A DNA stretch of 7,080 bases. Source: Bacteroidota bacterium. GTDB taxonomy: Bacteria; Bacteroidota; Bacteroidia; Bacteroidales; Prolixibacteraceae. Below, one piece after another: positions 6,688 through 7,080 of the stretch (position 1 is the stretch's first letter; each line of letters begins with the position of its first letter). The position numbers were made by a program, and so were the translations under genes. The notes under the pieces were generated by a model that did not search any database, was not told the origin of the DNA, and saw only the letters and a program-made list of their open reading frames with translations. The stretch is taken from positions 1-7,080 of the forward strand of contig JAEWME010000269.1 of the NCBI GenBank assembly GCA_023393265.1, read 5' to 3'.

Positions 6688-6857
6688 AAAGCTCAGGATG
6701 AAAAATAGTGAAACAGCCGTTATAAAATAAACATCTGGTGTACAGCGAACTAAATAAATATTTCAATTCTGGCAGATTTTTTGAAGTAATGTTGATACTG
6801 ATCGGTAACAAAACAATCCTATTCAGCAAAAACAGAAAACAATTAAAATTTACCGCA

Positions 6858-7080
6858 ATGAAAACAAAAATTGGAATTTTAGTCCTGATCCTTTTTGCAG
6901 GCTTTGCCACCACGAAAGCACAACAGCGGGTTTATACCACTACCCGCGCCACCAGCTCCGACATCAGCGATAACCTCGACCTGGATGCTGTTTCCTCTAT
7001 TTTCGCCGATTCAAAAAACCTGGAAGACTTTGAGTATAAACTCAACGATCCGGAGACCCGTATTTCGAATCTCGACCTTA
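6858..7080 (+). CDS. Secreted protein of unknown function, 3'-truncated by window edge
   Basis: Seventy-four residues are visible. The first 21 form a clear Sec signal peptide: MKTK, a hydrophobic core IGILVLILFAGFA, then a likely cleavage after TTKA, before QQ. The mature start is polar and acidic, with SDISDNLDLDAVSSIFADS and then LEDFEYKLNDPETRISNLDL up to the edge. I have a recollection of a Bacteroidota exported family with this NLDL...LEDFE..LND...ISNLDL pattern that continues into an Asp/Gly-rich DxDGxxD-like loop, but the continuation is outside the window and no function is established. An in-frame ATG at 6789 would add 23 residues (MLILIGNK and on) and bury the signal peptide, so 6858, which follows an A/T-rich leader, is preferred. 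The gene lies 170 bases after hemL and is probably transcribed separately. Confidence 0.75.
   Translation, partial: MKTKIGILVLILFAGFATTKAQQRVYTTTRATSSDISDNLDLDAVSSIFADSKNLEDFEYKLNDPETRISNLDL

Noticed and set aside
6789..6857. In-frame upstream ATG adding 23 residues to the secreted protein
   Set aside because: It would place a charged segment before a textbook signal peptide; the ATG at 6858 gives a normal exported N-terminus.
6688..6857. Promoter or terminator in the gap after hemL
   Set aside because: TTTTTTG at 6777-6783 could be a -33 box, but no TAnnTTTG follows at a suitable distance, and no GC-rich stem with a T-run was seen.
6605..6913. Antisense frame spanning the hemL end, the gap and the start of the secreted-protein gene
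   Set aside because: It overlaps two supported + strand genes, and its translation is the low-complexity kind expected from A/T-rich intergenic DNA.

Overview
The window looks like a chromosomal core-metabolism segment of a Bacteroidota bacterium. The protein families resemble those of Bacteroidales/Marinilabiliales (for example Prolixibacteraceae); this placement is from recalled resemblance, not a search. Supporting signs are starts preceded by A/T-rich leaders without a Shine-Dalgarno motif, one perfect TAnnTTTG (-7 type) promoter element, and a secreted protein family at the right edge that I associate with this phylum. All genes read on the + strand.

Layout. Bases 1-640 hold the 3' part of a queA-type tRNA-modification gene. 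A 156-base gap with a candidate promoter leads to a small, unrecognised single-span membrane protein (797-1165). A 123-base gap follows, with overlapping small hairpins and a five-codon mini-ORF. Then comes a cluster of tetrapyrrole genes: hemA (1289-2545), hemC (2593-3531), hemD (3538-4308), hemB (4325-5293) and hemL (5389-6687). After a 170-base gap a signal-peptide-bearing protein starts at 6858 and runs off the right edge.

How the genes work together. HemA reduces glutamyl-tRNA to glutamate-1-semialdehyde and HemL converts that to 5-aminolevulinate. HemB condenses two aminolevulinates to porphobilinogen, HemC polymerises four of these to hydroxymethylbilane, and HemD closes the ring to uroporphyrinogen III. 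The cluster is therefore the whole C5 route from charged tRNA-Glu to the branch point for heme, siroheme and cobalamin. No branch-committing gene (hemE, or a siroheme or cobalamin methyltransferase) lies in the window. All five enzymes look intact, with the expected catalytic residues in place.

Most of the window is ordinary. The parts that deserve a second look are the unrecognised small membrane gene, the structured leader before hemA, the roughly 40-residue insertion in the QueA-like protein, and the secreted protein at the right edge. I see no mobile element, CRISPR array, tRNA or rRNA gene.
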